Position numbers and translations under genes: made by a program. The notes under the pieces are model-generated. The model was not told the origin of the DNA, did no database searches, and was given only the letters and a program-made list of their open reading frames with translations. Positions 54,001-55,850 of a DNA stretch of 64,000 nt are shown here, in pieces. Location: the NCBI RefSeq assembly GCF_949628215.1, contig NC_134297.1:4712001-4776000 (forward strand). The letters are read 5' to 3'. The stretch's first letter is position 1, and the number at the start of each line of letters is the position of its first letter. The DNA is from Phalacrocorax aristotelis (lineage: Eukaryota; Chordata; Aves; Suliformes; Phalacrocoracidae).

Positions 54001-55788
54001 AAATGTTGTCCCAAATGTTTAACTGTCTTAATGCAGGAGTATAAACGCCAAGCAGGAAGGAAGGAAGGAGACTTACTAGAAACCCGTTGGACATTCCAAG
54101 CAGTTTCCAGCTGTGTAGTAGTGTCCCTGCCTGCAGTCTATGAGGCAGTGGGTCTGGCAGTCTATGGGGCAATCTGGTGAGAGGGAAGAAGTTCCTAAAA
54201 GAAAACAAAAGACTTAAGTACAATGAACATACGTTCAAGACTCCAAGCTAAAGGGCCAATTATTACTACACCACAATGTAATTCCTACACAATTTTGTCA
54301 CCGGTGGCACTAGTATTACTAATACAATATTTTTTACTTTACAGAACAGCGCTTTGCCTTTGTAGAGAAGCAGCGTTTATGAATGGGACACAGCATCCCA
54401 CCAGTGTAGTGACTAAAAAAGAAACAGGAAATATTCTAAGCCTGTCTTGTTAAGAAGGCAGCTGAATCAGAAAATCTCATGTTCCACACTCAAAAAAGCT
54501 CCTCGTTATCATTCTTACTGTTACACCTACATGAATTAGCTGACTTCTCAAAGCCACCCAGAGTGTACCAAAGCTGGAAATGAACCTAACTTCTTGGGTT
54601 TTCCATGCATCAACACTATTCCCCTGTCCGTTATCACATCAACTCTTAAGTTTCGGCAGCTAAAATTAAGGAAAGGCTTCTCTTCTGGAATTGAAATCTG
54701 TTCCCTTAAGATTTCTAGGTAAATATTCTGAGCACAAAGTTCTGGGGGAAATCCCAATTTCAGGTGCTTTATCAAACTAAACCAAGTACCCTCCGTAGGT
54801 AGCAGAGAGCCTTTTCCATACCTTTACCATCTTTTGAAAGGGTCACTTGTTTTGCCAGAAAGTTGAAAACCTAAGTTTTCAAGAGCACAAACAGCTCAGT
54901 CTGATAGAAAGAGCCAGGGGATATGAAGGAGGTACCGTACTGCTGTATAATCTCAACCAAGGTACTTCCTTCTCTACTTCAGTTATCCAGCCTACACAGT
55001 CAAGGCGATTTTACCCATCCCTCTTTAGGAAGCTTCTTGACATCATGTTTTATACGAGAAAGGTGGTTAATACTCGACAAAGAGTAAGACACCTGAAACG
55101 TGAACTTATAGAATGGAACAAATACTGAATTACTATTTCTCTTTTTGTATTTCTTACTCTCATTTCGCAAGCCTATCAGATTTAGATTCTAGTACACCAC
55201 TGCCCTAATGAATTCCTTTGTTTTGAGAAGTAAGCTTCACTATGGTAACCACAAGGATTTCACATGAAGTTCTCATGAAGGGCTTCTCTGTGTGCCTGTG
55301 CAACAAAAAAATGAGGACGCAGGGTGGGGAGGAGAGTTCCACGTTTGGGTTTTTTGGGTTTTTTTCTTTTTTTTTTTTTTTAATCTGATCCACCCTCAAA
55401 TAAGCACCTTGGTGGTGGTGTTATCGTTACCTGAAAACACTGACACATTCATATTTTTTTTTCTGTCTTTAGAAAATTAAAACCTCTTGGTGAACACCCC
55501 TGCCCCCCCCTTCTCTACCTGTCTTCTCCCCTGAATGAATTCATAAAAACGATTGTGCTTTTGAAAGTATGGCAGCCACACTCATCAGCTTATGATCAGA
55601 ATGAGCTAAACAATTGCCGTTTCTATTGCCTTATAACATTAGGAAGGTAACAGTAGCAGCACAATTAAAAAACCTAAAACAAAACAAAACAAAAAAGAAG
55701 CCTGTCTGTATGAAAAAGGCACCCACTCACCTCGCAGGAAGGTCCTAAGGCTACAGAACAAAATCAGCCAACTCAAAGCATTAGCCAT
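38..55788 (-). CDS. Giant GCC2/GCC3-repeat type I membrane protein (spliced, 73 exons plus a candidate last exon)
   Basis: Unnamed single-pass membrane protein of about 3,840 residues. Order: signal peptide (1-20), a very long ectodomain of GCC2/GCC3-type cysteine repeats (about 21-3409), EGF-like segment (about 3410-3458), Cys-containing linker (3459-3545), beta-rich membrane-proximal region with a cupredoxin-like end (3546-3754), transmembrane helix (3755-3773) and short tail. The sequence shows this directly: exons end in GT donors and AG acceptors, all 72 internal junctions keep one frame, and joined peptides restore motifs such as CPxGxYC across introns. Many N-x-S/T sites suggest a glycosylated extracellular stalk. 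GCC repeats are known from ephrin receptors, ELAPOR, SCUBE and SVEP1, but those carry only a few. Function is unknown; adhesion or matrix/ligand binding at the cell surface is an inference. The start is chosen for its signal peptide and good initiation context. The 3' limit is uncertain: frame is certain to 282, and the stop at 38-40 is tentative. Confidence 0.88.
282..364 (-). CDS. Exon 73: cytoplasmic tail
   Basis: Residues 3808-3836; acceptor CCCTCTAG, donor GCAG|gtgaag, phase 2 in and phase 1 out. Encodes the juxtamembrane tail, including [20 protein letters not shown], rich in Gly and acidic residues with no cysteine. No kinase, SH2 or ITAM pattern is seen; a single Tyr lies in FYQ. Confidence 0.85.
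748..910 (-). CDS. Exon 72: transmembrane helix and start of the tail
   Basis: Residues 3754-3808. [19 protein letters not shown] is an uninterrupted 19-residue hydrophobic helix, followed by a basic and Trp-rich stretch ([14 protein letters not shown]), as expected for the cytoplasmic side of a type I protein. Acceptor CTTCCCCAG, donor ACAG|gtaaac. It joins exon 71 directly, restoring an Ala codon. Confidence 0.93.
1649..1860 (-). CDS. Exon 71: end of the cupredoxin-like membrane-proximal domain
   Basis: Residues 3683-3754. [15 protein letters not shown] then [13 protein letters not shown] resembles the final strands of a cupredoxin fold (the F..PGTY turn). An NVS sequon follows. Acceptor CCCTTTTAG, donor GCAG|gtacag. 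No full set of blue-copper ligands is visible, so copper binding is not claimed. Confidence 0.92.
2065..2191 (-). CDS. Exon 70: cupredoxin-like domain, middle
   Basis: Residues 3641-3683, containing [20 protein letters not shown] and the NIS sequon near the end. An acceptor 32 bases downstream (TTTATCAG) would also be open but breaks the frame with exon 69; the TTCCCAG acceptor used here closes it. Donor CCTG|gtaata, phase 2 out. Confidence 0.88.
2585..2737 (-). CDS. Exon 69: cupredoxin-like domain, first strands
   Basis: Residues 3590-3641. [20 protein letters not shown] has the look of the early beta strands of a cupredoxin (the ExGDTI/V-F-L pattern). The acceptor GCCCATGGCAG was chosen because it gives a clean join to exon 68 (FLTGDFILD). 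Donor CACA|gtgagt, phase 1 out. Confidence 0.88.
3223..3355 (-). CDS. Exon 68: membrane-proximal beta-rich segment
   Basis: Residues 3546-3590, cysteine-free. Contains [18 protein letters not shown], alternating hydrophobics typical of beta strands. Acceptor CTTTTCAACAG, donor ACAG|gtaagg, phase 0 in and phase 1 out. Confidence 0.9.
3689..3821 (-). CDS. Exon 67: second Cys-containing segment
   Basis: Residues 3501-3545. Contains [20 protein letters not shown], a compact four-cysteine group, then a helical-looking stretch ([14 protein letters not shown]). Acceptor CTACTTTATAG, donor GAGG|gtaagt, phase 2 in and phase 0 out. Confidence 0.9.
4710..4837 (-). CDS. Exon 66: Cys-rich linker
   Basis: Residues 3459-3501. 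[18 protein letters not shown], then [13 protein letters not shown]. It follows the EGF-like segment and no longer shows the GCC spacing. Acceptor TTGTTCTTCCAG, donor GCAT|gtaagt. Confidence 0.9.
5397..5542 (-). CDS. Exon 65: EGF-like segment
   Basis: Residues 3410-3458. [20 protein letters not shown], then [12 protein letters not shown], has the C-x-C-x-G...C-x-C-x-x-G-Y signature of an EGF-like module closing the repeat array. Acceptor CTTCTCTAAG, donor TCAG|gtaaaa, phase 0 out. Confidence 0.91.
5795..6007 (-). CDS. Exon 64: last GCC repeat exon
   Basis: Residues 3339-3410. [20 protein letters not shown], then [11 protein letters not shown], ending in a Ser run (CGSSSSSQ). Acceptor CTTTCTCTAG, donor GCTG|gtgagt, phase 1 on both sides. 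Confidence 0.93.
6105..6230. repeat. AT-rich low-complexity tract
   Basis: Alternating TA and ACAC/ATAT words in intron 63, with no coding potential. Confidence 0.8.
6749..6948 (-). CDS. Exon 63: GCC repeats
   Basis: Residues 3272-3339. [20 protein letters not shown], then [12 protein letters not shown]. Acceptor TGCCTTCCAG, donor CAAG|gtaagt. The join to exon 64 restores ICPQG. Confidence 0.92.
7282..7408 (-). CDS. Exon 62: GCC repeats
   Basis: Residues 3230-3272. [20 protein letters not shown], then GYYCPEGSS. Acceptor TTTTTCCATCAG, donor AGCT|gtgagt; phase 1 in, phase 2 out. Confidence 0.92.
7925..8149 (-). CDS. Exon 61: GCC repeats
   Basis: Residues 3155-3230. [20 protein letters not shown], then [12 protein letters not shown] and CKPGYECPA. 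Acceptor TTCCTAACAG, donor GCAG|gtgaca, phase 1 on both sides. Confidence 0.92.
8326..8505 (-). CDS. Exon 60: GCC repeats
   Basis: Residues 3095-3155. [20 protein letters not shown], then [13 protein letters not shown]; an NGS sequon is present. Acceptor TGCTTGTTAG, donor TCAG|gtaagt. Confidence 0.92.
8924..9049 (-). CDS. Exon 59: GCC repeats (weak donor)
   Basis: Residues 3053-3095. [20 protein letters not shown], then [12 protein letters not shown]. Acceptor TTTCTCTAG. The donor GCAG|gttgga is poor at positions +3 to +6 but is the only one that joins frame and motif to exon 60. Confidence 0.88.
9419..9564 (-). CDS. Exon 58: atypical GCC repeat
   Basis: Residues 3004-3053. [20 protein letters not shown], then a degenerate stretch with [13 protein letters not shown]. 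Spacing departs from the neighbouring repeats, perhaps a worn unit. Acceptor TCTGCTCCAG, donor GCAG|gtaagt. Confidence 0.87.
10116..10224 (-). CDS. Exon 57: GCC repeat
   Basis: Residues 2968-3004. [20 protein letters not shown], then [13 protein letters not shown] sequon. Acceptor CTCCCTTTCAG, donor GCAG|gttatg (weak), phase 2 out. Confidence 0.88.
10480..10648 (-). CDS. Exon 56: GCC repeats
   Basis: Residues 2912-2968. [20 protein letters not shown], then [13 protein letters not shown] and CPPHSYCPT. Acceptor GTCGTTGCCAG, donor ACAG|gtacac. Confidence 0.9.
10872..11023 (-). CDS. Exon 55: GCC repeats
   Basis: Residues 2861-2911. [20 protein letters not shown], then [16 protein letters not shown] sequon. 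Acceptor TTTCTTCCTCAG, donor TAAG|gtactg, phase 0 out. Confidence 0.9.
11232..11396 (-). CDS. Exon 54: GCC repeats
   Basis: Residues 2806-2861. [20 protein letters not shown], then [17 protein letters not shown] sequon at the end. Acceptor CCCTGGCAG, donor ACAG|gtgagc. Confidence 0.92.
12064..12210 (-). CDS. Exon 53: GCC repeats, GC-rich
   Basis: Residues 2757-2806. [20 protein letters not shown], then [12 protein letters not shown]. Noticeably higher GC than its neighbours. Acceptor TCAATGTACAG, donor GATG|gtgagt. Confidence 0.9.
12413..12633 (-). CDS. Exon 52: GCC repeats
   Basis: Residues 2683-2757. [20 protein letters not shown], then [15 protein letters not shown] second donor 13 bases further on (ACAG|gtgtgc) would lose the frame; AGGG|gtgagc is the one that fits. 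Acceptor TCTCTCTACAG. Confidence 0.9.
12634..14043 (-). other. Intron 51 (1.4 kb)
   Basis: Phase 2 join giving CNAGYVCLEG. Contains a 16-base T run (13235-13250); nothing else recognised. Confidence 0.75.
14044..14261 (-). CDS. Exon 51: GCC repeats with two competing donors
   Basis: Residues 2611-2683. [20 protein letters not shown], then [14 protein letters not shown]. The frame requires the donor GCAGG|gtgcgg, although a better consensus donor (TGCG|gtgaga) lies five bases downstream and would shift the frame. Acceptor TTTTCTGATACAG, phase 0 in and phase 2 out. Confidence 0.85.
14736..14839 (-). CDS. Exon 50: GCC repeat
   Basis: Residues 2576-2610. [20 protein letters not shown], then [11 protein letters not shown]. 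This is the 'YC..G...P.G.C..GYYC' half-unit. Acceptor GTTCATTGTAG, donor CAGG|gtgagt, phase 0 out. Confidence 0.9.
14983..15132 (-). CDS. Exon 49: GCC repeats
   Basis: Residues 2526-2576. [20 protein letters not shown], then [12 protein letters not shown] and CEPCPA; NFS sequon. Acceptor TTGTATCCTAG, donor GCAG|gtaagc. Confidence 0.92.
15887..16111 (-). CDS. Exon 48: GCC repeats (unusual donor)
   Basis: Residues 2451-2526. [20 protein letters not shown], then [20 protein letters not shown]. The donor AAAA|gtgaag lacks the usual G at -1, but no other GT nearby keeps the frame. Acceptor TTGTTGTTGCAG. Confidence 0.87.
16345..16440 (+). repeat. MIR-like SINE remnant
   Basis: CCAAGCTCTGCTATAAACTC, then TTTAGTCAAGTAATTTCCTC and TTTAGTTCCTCACCTG parallel the MIR 'ctctgccac...gtcacttaacctc...cagtttcctcatctg' core as remembered. 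Intronic and strongly diverged. Confidence 0.5.
16970..17161 (-). CDS. Exon 47: GCC repeats
   Basis: Residues 2387-2451. [20 protein letters not shown], then [17 protein letters not shown] and [11 protein letters not shown]. Acceptor TTTCTTGCAG, donor ACTG|gtgagt. Confidence 0.92.
17268..17519 (-). CDS. Exon 46: GCC repeats (longest repeat exon)
   Basis: Residues 2303-2387, 252 bases. [20 protein letters not shown], then [20 protein letters not shown] and [12 protein letters not shown]. Acceptor is a T run ending in TTTAG; donor TCTG|gtgtgt. Confidence 0.92.
18081..18298 (-). CDS. Exon 45: GCC repeats
   Basis: Residues 2230-2303. [20 protein letters not shown], then [16 protein letters not shown] and [12 protein letters not shown]. 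Acceptor TTTTTTAATAG, donor GCAG|gtagga; phase 2 in, phase 1 out. Confidence 0.91.
18705..18825 (-). CDS. Exon 44: GCC repeat
   Basis: Residues 2190-2230. [20 protein letters not shown], then [19 protein letters not shown], a near-consensus unit. Acceptor TTTTTTACTCCTAG, donor GAAT|gtaagt. Confidence 0.91.
19559..19714 (-). CDS. Exon 43: GCC repeats
   Basis: Residues 2138-2190. [20 protein letters not shown], then [14 protein letters not shown]. Trp replaces the usual Tyr in two YC positions. Acceptor TTTTTATTTTCAG, donor TCAG|gtacaa. Confidence 0.91.
20502..20675 (-). CDS. Exon 42: GCC repeats
   Basis: Residues 2080-2138. [20 protein letters not shown], then [20 protein letters not shown]. 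Acceptor TGCCCACTGCATCAG, donor TCAG|gtgggt. Confidence 0.91.
20828..20920 (-). CDS. Exon 41: GCC half repeat
   Basis: Residues 2049-2080. [20 protein letters not shown]. Only 93 bases and symmetric (phase 1 on both sides), so it can be skipped without a frameshift. Acceptor TTCCATTAGCAG, donor CCAG|gtagga. Confidence 0.9.
21124..21351 (-). CDS. Exon 40: GCC repeats
   Basis: Residues 1973-2049. [20 protein letters not shown], then [14 protein letters not shown] and [11 protein letters not shown]. Acceptor TTCTTTCCTAG, donor TCTG|gtacga. Confidence 0.92.
21655..21760 (-). repeat. MIR-like SINE remnant
   Basis: CATTTTCCACATTCAGACAG, then AGAGCTTAAGTGCTTTGACC and AAGGTCA follow the reversed MIR core order ('cattttacagatgagg...gttaagtgacttgcccaaggtca'). 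Intron 39. Confidence 0.5.
21848..22025 (-). CDS. Exon 39: GCC repeats
   Basis: Residues 1914-1973. [20 protein letters not shown], then [18 protein letters not shown] sequon. Acceptor TTTTTCTTCAAAG, donor GCAG|gtgggt; phase 0 in, phase 1 out. Confidence 0.9.
22680..22777 (-). CDS. Exon 38: GCC half repeat
   Basis: Residues 1881-1913. [20 protein letters not shown], then [15 protein letters not shown] sequon. Acceptor CTCTTAATTTCAG, donor CAGG|gtaagc, phase 0 out. Confidence 0.9.
23204..23437 (-). CDS. Exon 37: GCC repeats
   Basis: Residues 1803-1881. [20 protein letters not shown], then [20 protein letters not shown] and [10 protein letters not shown]. Acceptor TGCTTTCTCAG, donor GCAG|gtacaa. 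Confidence 0.92.
23614..23780 (-). CDS. Exon 36: GCC repeats
   Basis: Residues 1747-1803. [20 protein letters not shown], then [11 protein letters not shown] and CTPCDPG; NSS sequon near the start. Acceptor TTTGGACCAG, donor CCAG|gtaaac. Confidence 0.91.
24504..24603 (-). CDS. Exon 35: GCC repeat
   Basis: Residues 1714-1747. [20 protein letters not shown], then SCRPCPKG, a single compact unit. Acceptor TTCTTTTCCAG, donor AAGG|gtaaga; phase 1 in, phase 2 out. Confidence 0.91.
24685..24899 (-). CDS. Exon 34: GCC repeats
   Basis: Residues 1642-1714. [20 protein letters not shown], then [20 protein letters not shown]. Acceptor TTCACGGCTGCAG, donor CAGG|gtgagt. Only 81 bases of intron separate it from exon 35. 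Confidence 0.91.
25014..25158 (-). CDS. Exon 33: GCC repeats
   Basis: Residues 1594-1642. [20 protein letters not shown], then [23 protein letters not shown] sequon. Acceptor TTGATTTTACTAG, donor CAGG|gtgagt. Confidence 0.91.
25248..25352 (-). CDS. Exon 32: GCC half repeat
   Basis: Residues 1559-1594. [20 protein letters not shown], then [10 protein letters not shown]. Symmetric phase 1 exon; the intron to exon 33 is only 89 bases. Acceptor CTGTTTTCTAG, donor GAAG|gtaggg. Confidence 0.9.
25671..26200 (+). mobile_element. Solo LTR of an avian endogenous retrovirus with target-site duplication
   Basis: A 520-bp LTR at 25676-26195 begins TGTTGCGGTTTT and ends AAACCACAACA, imperfect inverted termini. 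Identical AGTGC copies at 25671-25675 and 26196-26200 are a 5-bp target-site duplication, the length I associate with ERVL-class insertions. TATATAAA near 25922 and ATTAAA near 26069 fit a promoter and poly(A) signal on the plus strand. No gag, pol or env sequence lies nearby, so this is a solo LTR left by recombination. It sits in intron 31, antisense to the gene. I recognise the body from memory as a common neoavian LTR; family naming needs a repeat library. Confidence 0.88.
26703..26918 (-). CDS. Exon 31: GCC repeats
   Basis: Residues 1487-1559. [20 protein letters not shown], then [11 protein letters not shown] and [14 protein letters not shown]. Acceptor TTCACTGCAG, donor ACAG|gtatat. 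Confidence 0.91.
27751..27900 (-). CDS. Exon 30: GCC repeats
   Basis: Residues 1437-1487. [20 protein letters not shown], then [14 protein letters not shown]. Acceptor GTTCTCACAG, donor GAAG|gtcagt. Confidence 0.9.
28055..28230 (-). repeat. MIR-like SINE remnant
   Basis: TTTCATTTTACCAAGGGGAA then CAGAGGTGAAGTTAATTAC fits the reversed MIR start, while the remainder is too worn to align by eye. Intron 29. Confidence 0.4.
28340..28456 (-). CDS. Exon 29: GCC repeat
   Basis: Residues 1398-1437. [20 protein letters not shown], then [14 protein letters not shown], the 'TDG..G..CP.G.YC' type of unit. Acceptor TCTGTCTTCCAG, donor TGCA|gtaagt. Confidence 0.91.
28815..28935 (-). repeat. MIR-like SINE remnant
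   Basis: CATTTTGCCTCTGAAGATGG, then AGAGGCAAAATGACTCACTC and AAGGTCACACAG, the most recognisable core in the window. Intron 28. Confidence 0.5.
29049..29228 (-). CDS. Exon 28: GCC repeats
   Basis: Residues 1338-1398. [20 protein letters not shown], then [20 protein letters not shown]; the exon end carries an NAS sequon. Acceptor TTCTGTTCTCAG; donor TCGG|gttagt is imperfect but frame-consistent. Confidence 0.89.
29627..29776 (-). CDS. Exon 27: GCC repeats
   Basis: Residues 1288-1338. [20 protein letters not shown], then [13 protein letters not shown]. Acceptor CTTCATTCCAAAG, donor GCAG|gtgagt. Confidence 0.92.
30119..30322 (-). CDS. Exon 26: GCC repeats
   Basis: Residues 1220-1288. [20 protein letters not shown], then [15 protein letters not shown] and [12 protein letters not shown] and NTT sequons. 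Acceptor TTCTGTGTCCTAG, donor AAAG|gtgaga. Confidence 0.92.
30989..31128 (-). CDS. Exon 25: GCC repeats
   Basis: Residues 1173-1220. [20 protein letters not shown], then [16 protein letters not shown]. Acceptor TGTCTCTCACCAG, donor CCTG|gtgagc; phase 2 in, phase 1 out. Confidence 0.91.
31356..31482 (-). CDS. Exon 24: GCC repeat
   Basis: Residues 1131-1173. [20 protein letters not shown], then PMGTYSD; NTS sequon. Acceptor CTTCCTCACGTAG, donor ACAG|gtgagc. Confidence 0.9.
31483..33053 (-). other. Intron 23 (1.6 kb)
   Basis: Phase 1 join giving [12 protein letters not shown] with normal spacing. Nothing recognisable inside. Confidence 0.75.
33054..33125 (-). CDS. Exon 23: shortest GCC exon
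   Basis: Residues 1107-1131, 72 bases, phase 1 on both sides. [20 protein letters not shown] is one half-unit and could be skipped in frame. Acceptor TGGTCTTCCAG, donor GCAG|gtattg. Confidence 0.89.
33503..33685 (-). CDS. Exon 22: GCC repeats
   Basis: Residues 1046-1107. [20 protein letters not shown], then GFYCPQKSG and [12 protein letters not shown] basic RRR interrupts the usual spacing. Acceptor TTTCCTTCACAG, donor GCAG|gtgagg. Confidence 0.92.
34243..34383 (-). CDS. Exon 21: GCC repeats
   Basis: Residues 999-1046. [20 protein letters not shown], then [23 protein letters not shown] sequon. Acceptor TTCTGCTTTAAG, donor ACAG|gtcaga. Confidence 0.91.
34471..34672 (-). CDS. Exon 20: GCC repeats, last exon of the phase-0 block
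   Basis: Residues 932-999. [20 protein letters not shown], then [23 protein letters not shown] sequon. Starts in phase 0 and ends in phase 1, so it is the transition out of the phase-0 block. Acceptor TCCTTGCTTCAG, donor CAAG|gtgaga. Confidence 0.91.
34762..34905 (-). CDS. Exon 19: GCC repeats
   Basis: Residues 884-931, 48 whole codons. [20 protein letters not shown], then [10 protein letters not shown], ending in a five-Ser run. Acceptor TCTTTGTGCAG, donor ACCT|gtgagt, phase 0 on both sides. Confidence 0.91.
35004..35138 (-). CDS. Exon 18: GCC repeats
   Basis: Residues 839-883, 45 whole codons. [20 protein letters not shown], then [22 protein letters not shown] sequon. Acceptor TCCCTCTTTAG, donor AGCA|gtaaga. 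Confidence 0.91.
35687..35855 (-). CDS. Exon 17: GCC repeats, partly degenerate
   Basis: Residues 782-838. [20 protein letters not shown], then [20 protein letters not shown], where the expected CP before G-H-Y and the C after it are lost ([10 protein letters not shown]). Acceptor TATCCTCGCATAG, donor GCCT|gtaagt. Confidence 0.89.
35856..37028 (-). other. Intron 16 (1.2 kb)
   Basis: Phase 2 join giving CPPGLYCDG. I see no feature inside. Confidence 0.7.
37029..37177 (-). CDS. Exon 16: GCC repeats
   Basis: Residues 733-782. [20 protein letters not shown], then [17 protein letters not shown] and CLDCPPG; NVS sequon. Acceptor TCTAATTCCAG, donor CTGG|gtgagt, phase 2 out. Confidence 0.92.
37631..37825 (-). 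CDS. Exon 15: GCC repeats
   Basis: Residues 668-732, 65 whole codons. [20 protein letters not shown], then [20 protein letters not shown] and CKAGFYCQS. Acceptor TTTGTTTTGCAG, donor TCCA|gtaagt. Confidence 0.92.
37929..38111 (-). CDS. Exon 14: GCC repeats
   Basis: Residues 607-667, 61 whole codons. [20 protein letters not shown], then [23 protein letters not shown] sequon. Acceptor TTTGCATTCCAG, donor AGCA|gtaagt. Confidence 0.92.
38727..38864 (-). CDS. Exon 13: GCC repeat
   Basis: Residues 561-606, 46 whole codons. [20 protein letters not shown], then [17 protein letters not shown] sequon. Acceptor ATTTCATGTCAAG, donor ACCT|gtaagt. Confidence 0.91.
39273..39464 (-). CDS. Exon 12: GCC repeats with an unusual insert
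   Basis: Residues 497-560, 64 whole codons. [20 protein letters not shown], a hydrophobic MLLAM stretch, then [11 protein letters not shown] and [13 protein letters not shown]. Acceptor TTTCATGTTGCAG, donor TACT|gtaagt. Confidence 0.91.
39465..40823 (-). other. Intron 11 (1.4 kb)
   Basis: Phase 0 join giving GAGNFSDQGSASC. I see no exon, RNA gene or repeat in it. Confidence 0.7.
40824..40947 (-). CDS. Exon 11: GCC repeat
   Basis: Residues 455-496. [20 protein letters not shown], then [21 protein letters not shown] sequon. Acceptor TTTTCTCCTGCAG, donor CTCA|gtaagt; phase 2 in, phase 0 out. Confidence 0.91.
41246..41387 (-). CDS. Exon 10: GCC repeat
   Basis: Residues 408-455. [20 protein letters not shown], then [20 protein letters not shown]. 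Acceptor TTTTTTTGGAAAG, donor CGGT|gtaagt; phase 1 in, phase 2 out. Confidence 0.9.
41876..42100 (-). CDS. Exon 9: GCC repeats
   Basis: Residues 333-408. [20 protein letters not shown], then [22 protein letters not shown] sequon. Acceptor TTTGTGTTTGCAG, donor CAAG|gtaggc. Confidence 0.92.
42165..42300 (+). repeat. MIR-like SINE remnant
   Basis: CTATTTAAAATGGGATAACA followed by ATAATTAATTCCTC and GATGTGAGG matches the MIR tail 'tgtaaaatggggataataat...cctacctcat...gtgagg'. Intron 8. Confidence 0.5.
42650..42786 (-). CDS. Exon 8: GCC repeat
   Basis: Residues 287-333. [20 protein letters not shown], then [12 protein letters not shown]. Acceptor TGTTTTGTTAG, donor AGAG|gtaagt; phase 2 in, phase 1 out. 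Confidence 0.91.
43288..43480 (-). CDS. Exon 7: GCC repeats
   Basis: Residues 223-287. [20 protein letters not shown], then [11 protein letters not shown] and [14 protein letters not shown]. Acceptor TTCTCTCTTTAG, donor CAGG|gtaagc. Confidence 0.92.
43481..47332 (-). other. Intron 6 (3.85 kb)
   Basis: Joins exon 6 to exon 7 in phase 1. Holds the CR1 fragment and a weak MIR-like tail near 46080-46190. I see no missed exon: the protein reads [14 protein letters not shown] across the join, with correct repeat spacing. Confidence 0.8.
44855..45240 (-). mobile_element. CR1 LINE 3'-end fragment
   Basis: On the plus strand it runs ACACAGAATCCCAGACTGG, then GGAGCTCACCCCGTCCCACC, CTCTCTGGGCAGCCTGTGCC and CAGCCTTTCCTCATGA, the reverse complement of the 3' end of bird CR1 elements as I remember them. 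The element therefore lies on the minus strand, is 5'-truncated in the usual CR1 way, and has no intact reverse transcriptase. It is an intronic fossil. Confidence 0.9.
47333..47437 (-). CDS. Exon 6: GCC repeat
   Basis: Residues 188-223. [20 protein letters not shown], then a five-Ser run before CSPG. Acceptor CTTCTCTATAG; donor CCAG|gtcggt is below average but fits the frame. Confidence 0.87.
47438..51605 (-). other. Intron 5 (4.2 kb, largest)
   Basis: AT-rich with a 16-base T run near 49892-49907. The join CPLGHFCSDG is complete without further exons. I see no gene, RNA gene or clear mobile element in it; a MIR-like stretch near 50070-50115 is too weak to list. Confidence 0.75.
51606..51714 (-). 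CDS. Exon 5: GCC repeat
   Basis: Residues 152-188. [20 protein letters not shown], then [17 protein letters not shown]. Acceptor CTTCCCCTTAG, donor CTAG|gtaagt; phase 0 in, phase 1 out. Confidence 0.9.
52199..52387 (-). CDS. Exon 4: GCC repeats
   Basis: Residues 89-151, 63 whole codons. [20 protein letters not shown], then [20 protein letters not shown] and YICPDGRS. Acceptor TCTCACTGCAG, donor ACAG|gtatag. Confidence 0.91.
52800..52887 (-). CDS. Exon 3: GCC repeat
   Basis: Residues 59-88. [20 protein letters not shown], then ADIAACQ. Acceptor TTTTTGATCCAG, donor CCAG|gtaagc; phase 2 in, phase 0 out. Confidence 0.88.
52888..55730 (-). other. Introns 1 and 2 (with exon 2 between them)
   Basis: Intron 2 (52888-54076) and intron 1 (54195-55730) hold only ordinary AT-rich sequence and T runs (55345-55381). 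No extra exon is needed: the signal peptide runs straight into the Cys-dense exon 2 and then CPTGFYCPGG. Confidence 0.7.
54077..54194 (-). CDS. Exon 2: Cys-dense N-terminus of the mature protein
   Basis: Residues 20-59. After a short Ser-rich lead comes [13 protein letters not shown] with tight CxxxC spacing, then [10 protein letters not shown], the first GCC motif. Acceptor TTTTCTTTTAG, donor TCTA|gtaagt, phase 1 in and phase 2 out. The first segment is unlike the later repeats. Confidence 0.88.
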
Positions 55789-55792
55789 GGGG
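55731..55792 (-). CDS. Exon 1 (first coding): start codon and signal peptide
   Basis: Start codon at 55788 in the context CCCCATGG, with G at +4. Encodes [19 protein letters not shown] plus the first base of a Gly codon; [10 protein letters not shown] is the hydrophobic core of a signal peptide. Donor CGAG|gtgagt, phase 1. A TTTCCTTAG acceptor four bases before the ATG, behind a long pyrimidine tract, suggests that an untranslated exon lies upstream. The frame stays open upstream to an ATG at 55920, but that reading translates the repeat tract and is not believed. Confidence 0.85.
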
Positions 55793-55810
55793 CTAAGGAA
55801 ACAGCTCTTA

Positions 55811-55850
55811 AGAGAAAAGAAAAAGAAAAAAGAAAAAGAAAAAAGAAAAA
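55811..55850. repeat. (GAAAAA)n-like purine tract
   Basis: Imperfect AAAAAG/AAAAAAG units on the plus strand, hence an almost pure pyrimidine tract on the gene strand just upstream of the putative first acceptor. It may serve as, or have grown from, a polypyrimidine tract. Confidence 0.85.

Noticed and set aside
5795-54194. CRISPR-like or tandem DNA array
   Set aside because: The repetition is at protein level in exons of varying length separated by unrelated introns, with no direct DNA repeats and spacers.
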